Shown here: positions 31,144 to 43,907 of the stretch, piece by piece
How the letters are laid out: each line of letters opens with the position of its first letter
Position numbering within the stretch: the first letter of the stretch is position 1
Assembly: GCA_037367355.1 (NCBI GenBank)
Contig: CM074705.1
Span: 1,054,001-1,118,000 of the forward strand
Source: Neoscytalidium dimidiatum
Lineage: Eukaryota; Ascomycota; Dothideomycetes; Botryosphaeriales; Botryosphaeriaceae
Direction: 5' to 3'
DNA: 64,000 bases
Translations under genes and position numbers: made by a program
Notes under the pieces: generated by a model
Told to the model about the DNA's origin: nothing
Database searches by the model: none
What the model saw: the letters and a program-made list of their open reading frames with translations, nothing else

Positions 31144-32196
31144 ATGTCGCTGAGCAACGACCAGTCCGAGGTGTCGAGCGTCATAGACTCACTCCCCTCC
31201 ACCTACCCGCCTACCAGCGTGGACACTCCCTCGTCTTTCCCTGAACACTCCGTCGTCGATCTATCCGATGTCAATGACCTGCTGCTCGAGGAGTTGTGTG
31301 ATGGAAATGCCCTCGAGCACGTTGAACAGACACTGATCAACGTTGCCCGCCGCGCTGGTGACATGATCCTCGCCGCAGATCCTACGGTCGAGGACTCCGA
31401 CACTAAGAACAACTCCAGTGATCGTGTCACCGCCACCGACAAGGCCGTTGAAGACATGGTCTACCAGACGATCAAGGCAACCTACCCCAACTTCGACTTC
31501 CTCGGCGAAGAGACCTTTAAGGAGGGCACGAAACTCACCGACGCCCCAACCGTCGTTGCCGACCCCATCGACGGAACCCTTAACTTCATCCACGGCTTCC
31601 CCAACACCGCTATCTCGCTTGCTCTCACCGTGGGCCGCAAGCCGGTCGTTGGAGTTGTTTACAACCCGTTCCGCCGCGACCTCTTCACCGCCGTCAAAGG
31701 CAAGGGCGCCTTCCTCACCCGCTTCGACGGTCGGCGCATCCAGCTGCCCGCGAAGCGCAACCCCACGCCCATCAGCTCGCTCAATGACTGCCTCGTCGCC
31801 GTCGAGTGGGGCAACCAGCGCACGGGGCCCAACTGGGAACTGCGCACCTCGGTGCACAAGAAGCTCCTCTCCGCCCGCGCCGACGGCGGCGCCATGGTGC
31901 ACAGTGTGCGCAGCTCCGGCTCTGCTGCCCTCGACTTCTGTTACGTCGCCGCTGGCTGGATCGACGTCTTCTGGGAGGCCGGCGTCTGGATCTGGGACAT
32001 CTGCGCCGGCTGGATTATCCTCCAAGAGGCCGGCGGCATCGTCGCCTCCACCAACCCGGGCAACTGGGACCCGGACCTTGACGGCCGCTGCTACCTCGCC
32101 GTCAGGGGCGCCCCCTCCCATGGCCAGACCAAGGTCGTCAAGGAGCTCTGGAACCTTATGGACGGGAAAAGCTTCACCTATCCTACGAAGAAGTAG
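31144..32196 (+). CDS. inositol monophosphatase family phosphatase
   Basis: Seen: a single exon, 350 residues from the ATG at 31144 (A at -3). The Mg-dependent phosphatase motifs are present in order: FLGEETF near 119-125 (metal-binding Glu), VADPIDGTLNFIHGFP near 138-153 (metal-binding Asp pair), and WIWDICAGWIILQEAGG near 283-299 (third metal Asp). Known: the family includes inositol-1-phosphatases and fungal quinate-cluster proteins (qutG/qa-x). No quinate genes are nearby, so inositol phosphate hydrolysis is the simplest call. The frame is open upstream to an ATG at 30847. That start would add 99 residues beginning MSVRRVLISVRPF, Arg/Ser-rich and acid-free at first, like a mitochondrial presequence. 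The shorter start fits family length and the promoter motifs. Confidence 0.9.
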   Translation: MSLSNDQSEVSSVIDSLPSTYPPTSVDTPSSFPEHSVVDLSDVNDLLLEELCDGNALEHVEQTLINVARRAGDMILAADPTVEDSDTKNNSSDRVTATDKAVEDMVYQTIKATYPNFDFLGEETFKEGTKLTDAPTVVADPIDGTLNFIHGFPNTAISLALTVGRKPVVGVVYNPFRRDLFTAVKGKGAFLTRFDGRRIQLPAKRNPTPISSLNDCLVAVEWGNQRTGPNWELRTSVHKKLLSARADGGAMVHSVRSSGSAALDFCYVAAGWIDVFWEAGVWIWDICAGWIILQEAGGIVASTNPGNWDPDLDGRCYLAVRGAPSHGQTKVVKELWNLMDGKSFTYPTKK

Positions 32197-34226
32197 ATTC
32201 TTCCTCTTTAATTTTTTTTTTCTTTAACGCACTCAGATTCCTAGATTCCAGTGGCAACGATAGCGTATTTCTTAAGGAGATAGTTTGGATCTCTTTTCAC
32301 CGAATAGAGTAGATTCCCAGGTTCGTTTGTTCGAGATCTGTTTCTTTTTTTTTTTTTTTCTTGGTTCGGTGTTCGAGGGGCCTGCAGTGGGGAAATTCAA
32401 TTTACATTGTCATTTCCATTCACGAGAATACGAAAGGAACGTAGCAAAAGATGGTAGAAAATGATCAGGCCATGTTCAGAGTTTCCTTTTGCCTTTTTTC
32501 CCTTCTTACCTTAGGCTTTGAAAAGACATGCCGCGTGAAAGAAGACTTGCTACATGAATATGTATACGTAAATATCCCCCCATGTCCTATCGAATGGAGT
32601 TGTGAACGCACTCTCAGATCCCCTGTACATTTTCGTCGCAACGAAATCTCACGCGTAACTTAGTACCGGCTTGCAGCTACAATGCTAGTGCAATCGACTG
32701 CACAATGGATATACCGCCTTGAACACGTCGGTAATTAAGTATTCAGCCTTGTACTTGCAGGAGCGCAGGCAGGAGGAAATTGGCTTCTTTCCATAGATTG
32801 TCTTGGTAAAGGTGACACAGGGCTGATGCGGACAGCGTTTCTCATACAAAGTATATGGCCCAATCGACGACAGACAGGGAGAACAGGGGCCGCTTGTGAG
32901 CTGTATAACCCTTCGGCAAACATTGCAATCTTCAAGAGGAGATGAAAACGAGTAACACCACCACAGAACCAGACGGACGGACACCAGACAGCATGCGCCC
33001 GGTGAACAACAGCAAGCAAACAATGACCCATGACGAAAGCTAAGCTAACGGCCGTGATCTGACGGCAGCCCGCAGTGAATGAAGCCAACACCAGACACGC
33101 GCGATGGGGAAGGAGGTTATCAACAACTCATTCAATCGTCGTCATCATCAACATCACCGACTACGCATAGCAGACACACAGACCGACGAATGACAGAGGA
33201 GAGAAAGGAGAAACCGCAGAACGAACATGCCGACTTACACATCTCACTCCAAGAAGAAGTAGAGCACGGAAACGGAGAGAGACAAGGGCATTAAAAGAAT
33301 GGTTGTGAAAGAGGGTTTGGGACAATAGTCTGTAGGTAGAGATACTTTCCCCTCTTAGCGGAACCCGTAAACAAGAAAAGAAAGGGGGAAAAAAAGGGAA
33401 CAAACCCCAAAGTACCTACAGCCGCCTCCCCATGTTTAATCATTCCCGCCCAAAGACAGATATATAAGCAGACCAAAGAGCTCCTGTGCGTTTCGGATGA
33501 TAAAGTAGCCAAAAAAAAAAAGTTGAATGACACCCTTAAAGCAAGCAGCCAACCAGAACAGAGTATCAACTTGCAGCCCAGAAAGAAATTACTTAGACAG
33601 CAAGAAGAAAAGGTAGCGCTTGATTTCCCTTAGGAATAAAAATCATTCCCACTACAGTGTAGAAACAAAGGAATAGGTGGCAGCGACGTCGGTGTCGGCA
33701 GAGACAGGTAGAAATATAATACGGCGGGACCCGGTGATGTGACGATGGGCGAGTAGAACAATAATTCAGAGCGCCTAGATGATCTGCGCCCCGCGCTGTA
33801 GCCTTCTCCTCCCCCCTCCCTTTTTTTGAGTCCCTGCACCTTCTCCCAGTAAACAGGTCTGGTCTGCGCTCAATAATGAGACAGCACAGTCAGAGCGCAT
33901 CCCAATGGAGATGTTCAACAACGAGCAACAAATCGTTGATGTCGTGAAGTGATTAATAGTCGCGGAATAAGAATTTCTTTTTTTTTTTTTGGCGTTGAGA
34001 GATGCGTGCGCGGATCGTTCGGCCATAGGTGGTGGTTAATGGCGGAATTAGATTGAAAGATAGGAATAATTGTGAGCTAATCCAACGATCTTCGTTTTGC
34101 GTGGCGCACCATGAAAATTTTCTTTTGGCTGGAAAACGTGGGAAATCTGACTATGTTCTACATGTGGTCGCACCGGATCAAGGAAATGGGTGATCGTGTG
34201 GTGGCCTTGACAGATTAAGGAAATGT
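32197..34226. other. 2-kb intergenic region between convergent genes
   Basis: This region lies between the stops of the phosphatase and of the adenylate cyclase. It contains several T or A homopolymer runs (32211-32221, 32345-32360, 33510-33520, 33977-33990) and only short unconvincing frames. No gene, RNA or repeat family is recognised. Confidence 0.55.
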
Positions 34227-37200
34227 CTATGCTGACGCAGAGGCTTTGAGAACGCGCAACTCTTGAAGCTGGCTGCTGAGCTCGGCGAAAATGTCGGCCA
34301 TAGGACAAGCTTGCTGCAACATGCCGATACCGAAAGGTCGAACAGTGTGACGGAGTTGGAGGGTGGTGATACAAGACTATAGGCGATTGTTAGTTAGGAG
34401 TAGTATAAGGAAGAGCCATCAGAAACTCACCTCGATCCTTGAGATCTGATGTTCAACGAAGTTAATCAAGAATCTGTCCGTGATCTCGCCACCTCGTGTC
34501 TTCATGCGCTCAAGAAGTGCTGTTTCAGGAGCCTTTAATTCGGTACTGCCGGGACTCTCAAGTGCTGAGCAGAGCATCTCAAGCCGAAGCGATACGTTCC
34601 AAAGCGCCCAGACATCTTCCGTATTGATTGTGAGCTGGGAGTCCGCCGTCTTCGTTCCGGCCATAGCGGAGTTGGCCGCCGCTTCGGCCTCGGCACGCTG
34701 TTGTTGGACGACGAGACGCGAGGCCAGTGAGTGCGGGTACATCAAATAGATGTATTCAGGGTTCTCAAGACCCTTCAACCGACGCTCGCCTAGATCCTTG
34801 ACTTCGAACCCTTGACTACTCAAAGACCTTAGTTCTCGTCTGATGGCCTGCGATTGCGCATCATCGCCGAAAGAGTCATCTGTGCTGCCAGATCGATCGG
34901 ATTCGATATGAGTCTCTAGCAGACGCTGAATCTCGGCAATGAAATCCGAAGAAACTGTAATCTGACCGCCATCGGCAACGGATGAAATACGAGAGGCTCT
35001 GTTGACCATTGGACCGAAATAATCCATACGTTTCGTGACCGGATCGACTTCGCATACAGGCGTACCCCAGTGAATACCCATCCGAACTGAAAGACCACGG
35101 AAGATAATGTTGCCATCCGCGTCGGCCACCTCTTGTCCGTTGACGCTGTTCAAAATCTCCTGGGGCCATTGGACGTCCAACAGTTGGCTTTGAATGGTAA
35201 AGCACCAGAGTAGTGCTGACGTTACTGTTGGGAAGGCGACCATGAATGCGTCACCTTCAGTCTTGACCTCGTAACCACCAATGATGCGTAGGTGCCGACG
35301 CATGACATCGTTGTGCATTTTGATTGCAGAGCGCATGGCGGTCGGATAGGTCTCCCACATGAGTGTGGAGTTCTTAATATCAGTGAACACCAAGCTGACC
35401 TCTCCTGTAGGAGCATCCACTTCCGAATCAAGGCGAGCAAGCTTCTGATCTCCCACGACGTCATTGCGACGCTTTCCTCTACGCTGCTGAGGAAAGAGGT
35501 CATCAGGAGAACCGGTTGGGCCCATCGACATGCTATGTGTTCTGAACCTTGCGCGTTCGCGCTTCCGTAGGTCACTGACACCAATTAACATGACCATGAT
35601 CTTGCCTGTGGCTCCAAAAGCAATTGCCAAATCTCTCAGCTTCTGCGCCGCTCTCATGAGGTCACCCCGCTCGGAGCGTGCCACATCAACAGCGAAGTCA
35701 GGTGTGAGATAGTCCCAAAGCTCTCGAGAAGCCACAAGAATCATCTCATCAGACTCCCGTAGAGTGATGTGCGACACGTAGGGGGCAGCGATGACAGATG
35801 GAGACATTTGGATATATCCAAATGCGCGAGAGACTTCGAGGACATCGTTCAGCTTCCCTTGTCGGGACACAAAGCCTCCTGCGTCCCTGATACGCGCGCG
35901 TTCGCCCGGTTCTGCCGGATCGTGTTTCCTTGTTATGATCCTGTGGCTGCCTTCAGAGTGAATAAGCAATGCTTGCGCATCTCCAACATTCGAGACGAAG
36001 AGCTCCATCTCTTTCAGATAGATCACTGTTGCAACACTCCCGGAGTGAAGATCGTCTTCACTCAGATCAGGCATGCTGCTGCGGTGGACGACGCCAGCCT
36101 TGTCCTGCGACTGAGTTGCGGCACCTGCTAGGTCTTTGTTCAAACCCAGGTAGCTTCTCCTAAGAGCATCTGCCGGTGTCTCGTTTGGCCGCAGCTTCTC
36201 CAGTTCGTCAGAAAATCGGTTCTTGAAATGATCGTAAAGGTACTTGGCAATCTTTGAGCCGCCTGCTGCCAGGGCTTGGCCGTCAAACATTCCAAACAGC
36301 GTCTCCTCGTCATGACTCCGGAACTTCGGGATAACCAGATCCATGGTCGAAAGGTGCTCATTTCTTCCAAGTGTGTCTGCTAGACCGTAGGACATCGTCC
36401 CGACCATAGAACCCGCAGTTCGAACTCTTCGATCTTCACTTTGATCGGGGACCGAGGGTACCATGAGTGTGACGTCCATCAAACCCAGTACTCGTAAATT
36501 GGTTAGTGAGGTGAAATCGGTGAGATCCTTGCCCTCTCGCCCGTAGCCGGCACCCGCAAACCCACCGTTGGGTTTGATCTCGAGGCGCTTGTTGCCAGAA
36601 AGATTCAGGTACCTGAGGTTATGGTTCCAGTTCCAGTTCCAGTCATATGGCCAATTGGAGACGTTATATTTGAGCGCATTACTACCAACGTCCAGGATAG
36701 CAAGCTTCGCGACTTTGCCTAATTCTGCTGGCAGGACCTGGAACTTGTTTCCGTTGATATGTAGGATCCTCAGCGAAGTAACTTCTTCAAGGTCTTCAGC
36801 TGGAAGGGAGGTCAGATCATTGCCTGACAGGTATAGCTCAGTCATGTGTTGCCATCTACGGAGGGTCCTGGGAGGAAGGTCGTAAATGACGTTGTATGAA
36901 ATATTCAGTATCCGCAGCTCAGGAAGCAGAGCCAACTCGTCGAAGACATCGTCGTTCAGTCGGTTATCGGCAAGGAATAAGTGGCGGAGAGAACCCGCAA
37001 ACGTAGAAACTATGCGGTTCGATAAACTAGAATCCTTCCGAGTGACAGGAGTCACGGTTCCGTCCGTTGTCTTTGATGTCGTAGACGCTTTTCTTCCGTT
37101 CGCCGAATACCCTGAGGCAACCGAGCCACTTCTTTGTGCGCCTGGAGAACCGCTGACCGTGAGTAGTCCTTGGCCAGAGTTTTGACTTGGACGCCGTGTT

Positions 37201-40200
37201 TCGAAGTCCTCCAGTTTTCCAAGATCCTCGAAACTTGGGCTACTAGAGAGTCCGGGCGTAGTTTGCGCAGTTCCAGGTGTACCTTCTATCTGACTGTCGG
37301 CGGATTGAAAGGTCGGGTTCGGAGGGCCAGGCTTGGGGAAGGTTTCGAGCACGTTGGAGGAAATGTTCAAAGTCTCTAGTTTTCGGGCATACCATATTTC
37401 CTGCGGAAGGGCATTCAGGTTGTTCTCTCGGACATCGAGGTACCGCAATTCAGTCAACCTTCCAATGTCCGCTGGTAGCCGGTCGATGTTGTTTCTTGCA
37501 AGGCTGAGATGTTCCAACTTTAAGAGCTTGCCCATTTGTGGTGACAGCGAAACGAAATGATTCTTATCGAGAATGAGTTTGCTAAGGTTCGGCACCTTGA
37601 CAAACAGGTCGTCTGATAATTGCGTGAGTTTGGCCGATGCAAGATTAAGCACCGACAGAGTTGGTACTGGACTGCTCAGACCGAAACGAGTGACCGGGTT
37701 ATGGTTTAGATGCAGGACCCTGATCTTCGCAAAAGTGCCCTCGAATGCTGATATGGAATTATGGCCAACCATTAGATATTCTAGGCGGGGAAGCTGAGAC
37801 ATGACATCAATGCTGTCAATTGCGTTGAATCGAACGTCGATTTCCTTCAAATTGGTGAGGTTCTTCAGATCATCTGGGAAAGACCCAGCCAATTTGTTGT
37901 TCGTAGCCCACAACCTCTCAAGACAGATCAACTGGCCAATCTTTGGAAGACTACTGATTGAGTTAAAACTGACGTCTAGATCGACAAGCGTTTGGATGTC
38001 GCAGAGGAAGTCGGGGAATTCCTTCAACGAGTTCGAAGACAAATTAAGACTCCTTAAGGCGCGATAGGAACCGAAATACTTCGGTAGGTGCGTGAGCTTG
38101 TTGTTCGACAATCGAAGGCTTAGGAGGCCCTGCAGTTTCCAAAGTTCGGCATGCTCCAACTGTTCCAGGCGGTTATTCGAAATGTCAAGCATTGTCAATC
38201 GACTTGCCAAGCTCAGACTTGGCGGCAACCTCCAAGCTTCATTGCTGGTGTATTTGATTTCGCGCAGATTCGTACAAGCCTGGATGAAGTCCTTTGGGAT
38301 ATCCAGCGAGAGATTTCGGGAGAGATTGAGAGAGATGATTTCGGTGGCCTTCTGGTACAACGTGATTGGAATGGTAATGAGATTGCGTCCTTGGAGGTCT
38401 ATGTGGCTGAACTTTTGCATCTTGCTGAATCCTGGGTCTTTCTCCAGACTTGAATAACCGCTCATTTTCGCAGGCAAAAAGGTGAATCGACACAGGTAAC
38501 TGTTATCCTCACGTCCAACATCCTCTAATCTGTCCGATTCAGTGTATCCCGCTTGTTCGAGAAGACGTTTCTGGATGACAAGTGGCCGTTCGTTTGGTTC
38601 TAGTTGCCGAGAGGTGTCGTGTTTGCGCATGATGATTTGATAATTGCCAAGCTCGTCCTGTAGAAAAGATTTCTTACCCAGAATCTGTATAATTTCCGAG
38701 ACGGTTGTGTTGAGGGGGACGGAGAGAACAGCAAATGTCGAATCGACCCTAAAGATTCGAACGCAGAACGGCGGCCCAGGATCGGTTTCTTCCTTGGCAG
38801 GATTGCCTTGCTCGTCGAGCTCTTGCAGCCGAGTCACGTTCTCGTCGTTGGCTCGCTTCACAGCCCAAGAATCAGGCGCATCCCAGACGCCCTTCTCTTC
38901 CGACTCCTTGTCTTTACCGGTGGGGACGGTGTCATCTGGCCAGCCAGCATATATGTCGCCCATGGGCGGAGTCATTGGAGGCTGCTGAGGGTTGATGATA
39001 CCCTCCATGTGAGACAGGTCAGTGTCAAGGTTCCACAATGCCTCATGACCGGTCGCATCCGCTTCGGCAGTGTTCGGATCCTTTCCGACAGGGACCTCAG
39101 CTGTTTGTTGCTGGCGTTTCGATTTGAAAGGTATTCTGCTGGATTCCTTCCGTCCTTTGTCGTATGAGATGTAGGGCTGGCCCCATGATCCAGCCGACGC
39201 TTGGACAACAAGTTTGCTTTTGAGTTCGCGTGGATCTGTTTTTCCGCTCCTGTTAGACCTGATTGTCTGTTGCAACGAAAGGGTCGATAACGGGAGATCT
39301 CTCAGACCTTCTGCGCTTCGATCAGCTTTGTCTTTGCGACGCAGCTTGTCGAAAAGAGATCTTTTGCCCGCCATCGCACTGCCGGGTGACTTCGATCCGA
39401 TGGGCTCCTTGCTAGACTTTGTGCTACCAGTGGGACTTGCTGATCGAGGAACCAGTGCGATGTTGGAATTCATGGCAGACGCCAATCCAGATCGAATACT
39501 GAAGTCGGTGCGGCCCCGGCTCGACGATTCATCTCTGCTAGCAACAGGGCGCAATGGCATACCATGCCCCAAATCGGGTGCTTTCGATTCGTCGTTACTT
39601 CTGTGGTGCCGATGCCCATGGAATGGCAGTTTGTGAGAGTGTGACCCTTTGGCCGATCTTATCGATTGCTGGTCCGCTGGCGTCGTTGAGTTGGAAGGTG
39701 TATCCTGCGTCTGGTCAGTAACTAAGACCGCCGAAACGAGCAACAACAGTGCGGTCTGAAAGATGAGCACGGCCCAGATGAGTGGCTGCCGAACCACACG
39801 TTCAACCCCACGCCATTAAGAGTCTATCTTTGGCAAGATGCTCTTCCAAAATCTGTCTCGTTGATTTGCCAAGATGATCCGGGCCAATGATGCACGTCAT
39901 GCAGTTCTCGAAACGCGACCTACTCACCTTTTCCTGATATTCCCATGGCGTTACTTCGCTCGAAGGCAGTGGCGTCCGAGGCCGTGAGCTTGCGGGGGAG
40001 CCTGGTCTGCTGCCAATGCTGCTCCTGTGTGTGGTGTGCATGGAGTTATTTCGATTTCTCTGCCGCTCTGGCAGACTTGTTTGTGAGTTCTGCCTCGAAT
40101 CGACGCCGTTGAACTCCTCTCCGAAGAAGCCCTGTAGCTTCTTGTGAAATCCTCGACTAATACTCGATTTCGAGCCAGAACTGCTGACTGTTGTGGCGCT

Positions 40201-41146
40201 CGCAACAGAGGGGCGTCTGTCTTCCCCTTGGTAGCCTCCCTCCTCGGTTTGGCCCGTTCCAGGCCGGAAGCCGGGCGACAGCTGAGAGACATCTTCATTG
40301 GAGTCGTTGTAAAAGCTGCCCGAAAATATGGAGTTGGGCATATCTCCAGAGCCGTTGGATTTGGCCCAGGGCGGAGTCGATGCCGATGCGGTAGGGGGAA
40401 CGCGAGATATGGAAGGCACGCCGTTGCCGGCCTGTTCGAGCACAGCGAGATCTTTCCGATAATTGCTGAAATCAGCTGCCCGGCGACGCTCCCATGGTGC
40501 GAGATTGGAACCCTTGTGGCTCGAGAAGTCGGGAGTCTTGAACTCGGGAGAGGTAGCAGTACCCGGCGAGATCTCGTTATCTTTGTCGTCGTCGTCCTTC
40601 CTGCAAGCGCTCAGTCAGCTCTGGACCGTGACAGCAAACGAATCGGTGTGGATGGGGCGCTGGGGAAGGCTGGGGCACGTGGAGGGCCGCGGTCTGATGC
40701 GCCGCCTGACGACATCTTTGTGCTTTTTTTCCCCCGGCCTCTGCGAGCGCGGGCCCCGACACGCGGGACCAGCGACCAGAGAGAGCAGGGCTCGAAGCCG
40801 CCAGACAGCGAGGCGCCTTGTGTCGTGTCGCCAGCGCCGGGCAAGGGGCAAGACAGAGGACGCAGACGGCGCGGCGCGCAGAGACCACTGGAACGTCGGG
40901 GTGCTTCCACCAGATTGACCACCCTCACATTTTCTTATGCGTCCCTCCTCGCACGCGGCTTCTCGCAGACGGAGACAAGGCAGCGGGGCGCACGTACTTC
41001 TGCTGCTTATCCGTCTTCACCTTCACGGGCGCGCCGCGACGCCGGCCGCTCAGGCTGTTCGCGCGGACAGTGTCCTGCGATCGCCAGCTCTCGGCGCCAG
41101 AGCTTTCCGTCGATCCATGGCGGCCAGCATTCTCCTTCCTCGTCAT
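34227..41146 (-). CDS. adenylate cyclase, fungal LRR/PP2C type
   Basis: Seen: four exons, 41146-40998, 40600-39928, 39704-34431 and 34376-34227, give 2081 residues; introns are 397, 223 and 54 bp and all phases close. The N-terminal 580 residues are Ser/Pro-rich and disordered-looking. A Ras-association-like domain follows (about 584-690, from PFCVRIFRVDSTFAVLSVPL). A long leucine-rich repeat array runs from about 696 to 1323 (LRSLNLSSNSLKEFPDFL type). A PP2C-like domain spans about 1343-1655 (LFGMFDGQALAAGG, the metal site less canonical than DGHGG). The class III cyclase domain begins near 1708 (EVSLVFTDIKNSTLMWE, then GGYEVKTEGDAFMVAFP). Known: this is the single cAMP-producing enzyme of ascomycetes, membrane-associated and controlled by Ras or G-alpha and Cap/Srv2. 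The first ATG (MTRKENAGRHG) has a good context and the usual MTR beginning. Confidence 0.95.
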
Positions 41147-42744
41147 TGTCGAGCTCTGGGCGGCGAGGTCTCACAGCGGGGGGCTCAGCGGGCGAGACGG
41201 TGTCTGAAAGCAGGTAGGACGTCGAGGCGGACCGCGACAGGGCCACCGGATCGCGACTAGCCTTACCTGAGCTTCATTGAAGCTCTCGCGGGCGGTGCGA
41301 ATCGGGCATCGACTGGCGGACAGACGGCGGGCGCGGGGGGCAGGCTGGCTGGGGGTTGCTCCGGGATGGGAGAGGGCGTGGGTGGGCGCTGGGCGGGCAG
41401 GCGATGCAGGTTGTGGTCGGTGTTGAGATGGGCGGAGAAGCAGACTACTGCTGGGGGCACGGCACCACCCGAGTCACAGACGATCAGCATCTCTCTCACA
41501 AAGGGCAGCTCTCTGTCTCGCATGCGGCTGCGCGCAACTCGGGCGTGCGACGCCCGGCCTCCGCCTGCCCGGGCCTGCACGCCCTACCTCTATTCGCAGC
41601 GCCCGATTCGGCGGCCTGGCATTCCTCTGCGCGCTGGCTGCTGGCCTGTTGGCCTGCTAGCAGACTGCTGCTCGCTGGCCGCTGGCCGCATTCGAGCTCG
41701 CGGCCTGCTGCGTGCGCACAGCCCTCGCGATTGACCCGTCCGAGCCCCCACCTAGCCTACCCTTAGTCTGCGCGTGGCGCCGCCGCAGATGTTCAGAGCT
41801 CGCTCGCCTTCAGCAGGGCCTAGCCGCGCCAGCTCGACAGGCCGCTGCCAGCCCGCGCTGCTAGCCCGCTCCGCTACACGCCTCGCGCCCGCAGCCCGCA
41901 GCCCGCAGCCCGCAGCCCGCTGGCCGACCGTCCGGGGTGGTGCTGCCGATGCTGCTGCTGCTGCCACCCGCCGCCTGCGCCCTTTTTGCGCACGCTGCCC
42001 GAGGCCGCAGCGGCAGCCCCGTATTCCTGCGCGCCCGCCGACCGCCCGAGATAGATCCAGCACGCCCGCGCCCGTCGCCCGCAGTCTGCAGCCCGCAGTC
42101 CGCGCTCGCTCTCGCACACCTCGCCTCGCCTGCTGCTTCATGTCCGCAGCCGCGTCGTGTAACATCACGGCGGAGGAGCCTCTTGTACATATTGCTATGA
42201 ATGACGATCGGCCCGTCTCTGGCAGCAATGGCGGCGGCGGCGGCGGCGGCGTTGCTGCGTCGAGGGCGGAGCGCGGTACATACTGCCGTGCTGTAACCCG
42301 TTGCCCGCGCCGCTCGACAGCCCCGCTGCCCTGGCAGGATCTCGCTCCAGGCGCACATTGGAGCCAGCGCAGCGCGTCGAATCACATGGGCCCGAGGATT
42401 TGCAGCAACTGCAACCCTCAAAGAGCGTCGCGAGCGTATCACCTGCGGTAGTGGAGACTGAAACCCGGATGCTCCTGATATTTCCCGAATATCGTAGCGC
42501 TAGACGCAGCAGACCCTCATCAAGAAACCCAGCGCTTGCGGCGAGACAGCCTCGAGCAGGCCAGCCACATTCAGTAACCAAGAGCAGCCAAACCCCATGC
42601 CGCGCGGCTGTTTGCGCACGCTGCCATCCGCATGAAACTCGGCGTCACCTGCCCGTCTCTCCCGCGCCGTTTTGCCCGCCAAAAACACTTGCGCGCCTAA
42701 ACACCGCTCGATGTTGCTCTCGACGGAGCCCGAAGCCAAAGCGC
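41147..42744. other. GC-rich intergenic region upstream of adenylate cyclase
   Basis: This is the promoter side of the adenylate cyclase gene and the 3' side of the next leftward gene. It is very GC-rich, with a GCAGCCC tandem repeat, a GGC run (42231-42251) and overlapping open frames on both strands. None of these frames has a domain. A long 5' leader for the cyclase is likely. Confidence 0.55.
41888..41918 (-). repeat. GCAGCCC tandem repeat / G-quadruplex motif on minus strand
   Basis: Five CCC tracts are spaced exactly by GCAG (at 41888, 41895, 41902, 41909, 41916). On the minus strand this reads GGG separated by four-base CTGC loops, a canonical quadruplex pattern. The minus strand is the coding strand of the adenylate cyclase, whose start codon is about 740 bp downstream. 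Confidence 0.75.
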
Positions 42745-43267
42745 CTATCGCGTCTTCTTCGAGGGCGCGGCTTCTTTGTTCCAGCCGAGGCGACTTTTGT
42801 AGGCCGGGAAGGAGGTGTACGACCAGGCCTTCACAAACATGCTGTGTGGGCGAGCCAAGTCAGCATGCATACTGCTCCACCATGACTCGAATTATGTCAA
42901 GGGACGGCGCACCTTTGCGTCTTGTCGGCGTAGTCCTCGTCGCGGACCTCCTTGACGCCGACCTTCATGCCGTCCTTGGAGAAGACGATGTTCTTCTTCT
43001 CCATCTTTCTGACGCCTCTATCGGCCAGTTCGTTCGTGTAGAGATAGATCTAAGGCCGACGACGCCATCAGCTTGTGTGATCGATAGCGGAGGACCAGCC
43101 TCATGAGATTTGAAGGTCAATGCGAGCAGCGATGGCCACGCTCCTAGTGCCGGCGCCAATGAAGTGAAAGTCGCCTGCCTACGACGTACCTGATAGCCAA
43201 TGAATCCCACAACACCCACGGTGACGAAGAGGATCAGCAGAGGGATCAACTGGCCAAGCGATCCCAT
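42745..43267 (-). CDS. small single-pass membrane protein, conserved fungal family
   Basis: Seen: three exons, 43267-43190, 43049-42913 and 42841-42745, give 103 residues with matched phases (introns 140 and 71 bp, TGCTGAC branch in the second). The protein has one hydrophobic segment at residues 7-26 (LIPLLILFVTVGVVGFIGYQ). A charged region follows (IYLYTNELADRG, KMEKKNIVFSKDGMKVGVKE, DEDYADKTQ) and then a Trp/Tyr-rich tail (MFVKAWSYTSFPAYKSRLGW) ending in Lys/Arg. It looks like a known type of small fungal membrane protein without assigned role. Its N-terminus lacks a cleavage site, so it is probably an N-terminally anchored protein of the secretory or mitochondrial membranes (inference). 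Confidence 0.82.
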
Positions 43268-43907
43268 GTTGGCGGCCTAAACAAGCTGTTGGACTCGCAA
43301 GAGCGTGGTGGAGAGTTGCAAGGCTGCCTTTGTAAGGGAGTTTCGCGAGAGAAGAGGCACGAGGGGCCGTCAAAATCTGTCCAGGATCCAGTCCAGAATC
43401 AGCTGCCGTCTCCCGGCTTGGGGTTGCGCAAGTGAGCTGAAGAGCGGGCGGGCTGCTGACGGGGCAGGGATGGTGGCGACGGCGCGGATCGTCGCTCGCG
43501 ACTTGGCGCCCTCTCCCGCAGCCACTCCTTTCGAACACTCCTCATCTTCCTCCTCGCTCCAAGCACAGTCACTACTTCAGACTAACCCCCGACGATTAGA
43601 TTACCCTCAGCGTCCCGCCGGCCGCCTCCCTCCTGTTCGCCGCTCCGCTCTGTGGTCAGCGACGACTCCACCTTTGCAACATCCCGTCAGTACTGGATCG
43701 CTCGGCTAACCGTACAACGAGGGGCCGGTTTTTCCGAGCACACTAGTCCGTGTGGCAACATCAGGGCCCCTCAGGGACGGCCTCTGAACGGCACACTGGC
43801 AGTCCATTCGGCCAGGAGGTTATAAGCTAAATGTCCTCGCGCAAATGAAGACTTCAAATCACATCCTTGGATTATTTTCAACCCGGAATTCTGTCATCTA
43901 GGTGTTA

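Noticed and set aside
33000..34226. T/A runs as transposon poly-A tails
   Set aside because: No target-site duplications, reverse transcriptase remnants or terminal repeats were seen next to them.
40144..41217. 357-codon plus-strand frame
   Set aside because: It overlaps adenylate cyclase exons 1-2 and intron 1 on the other strand and has no domain.
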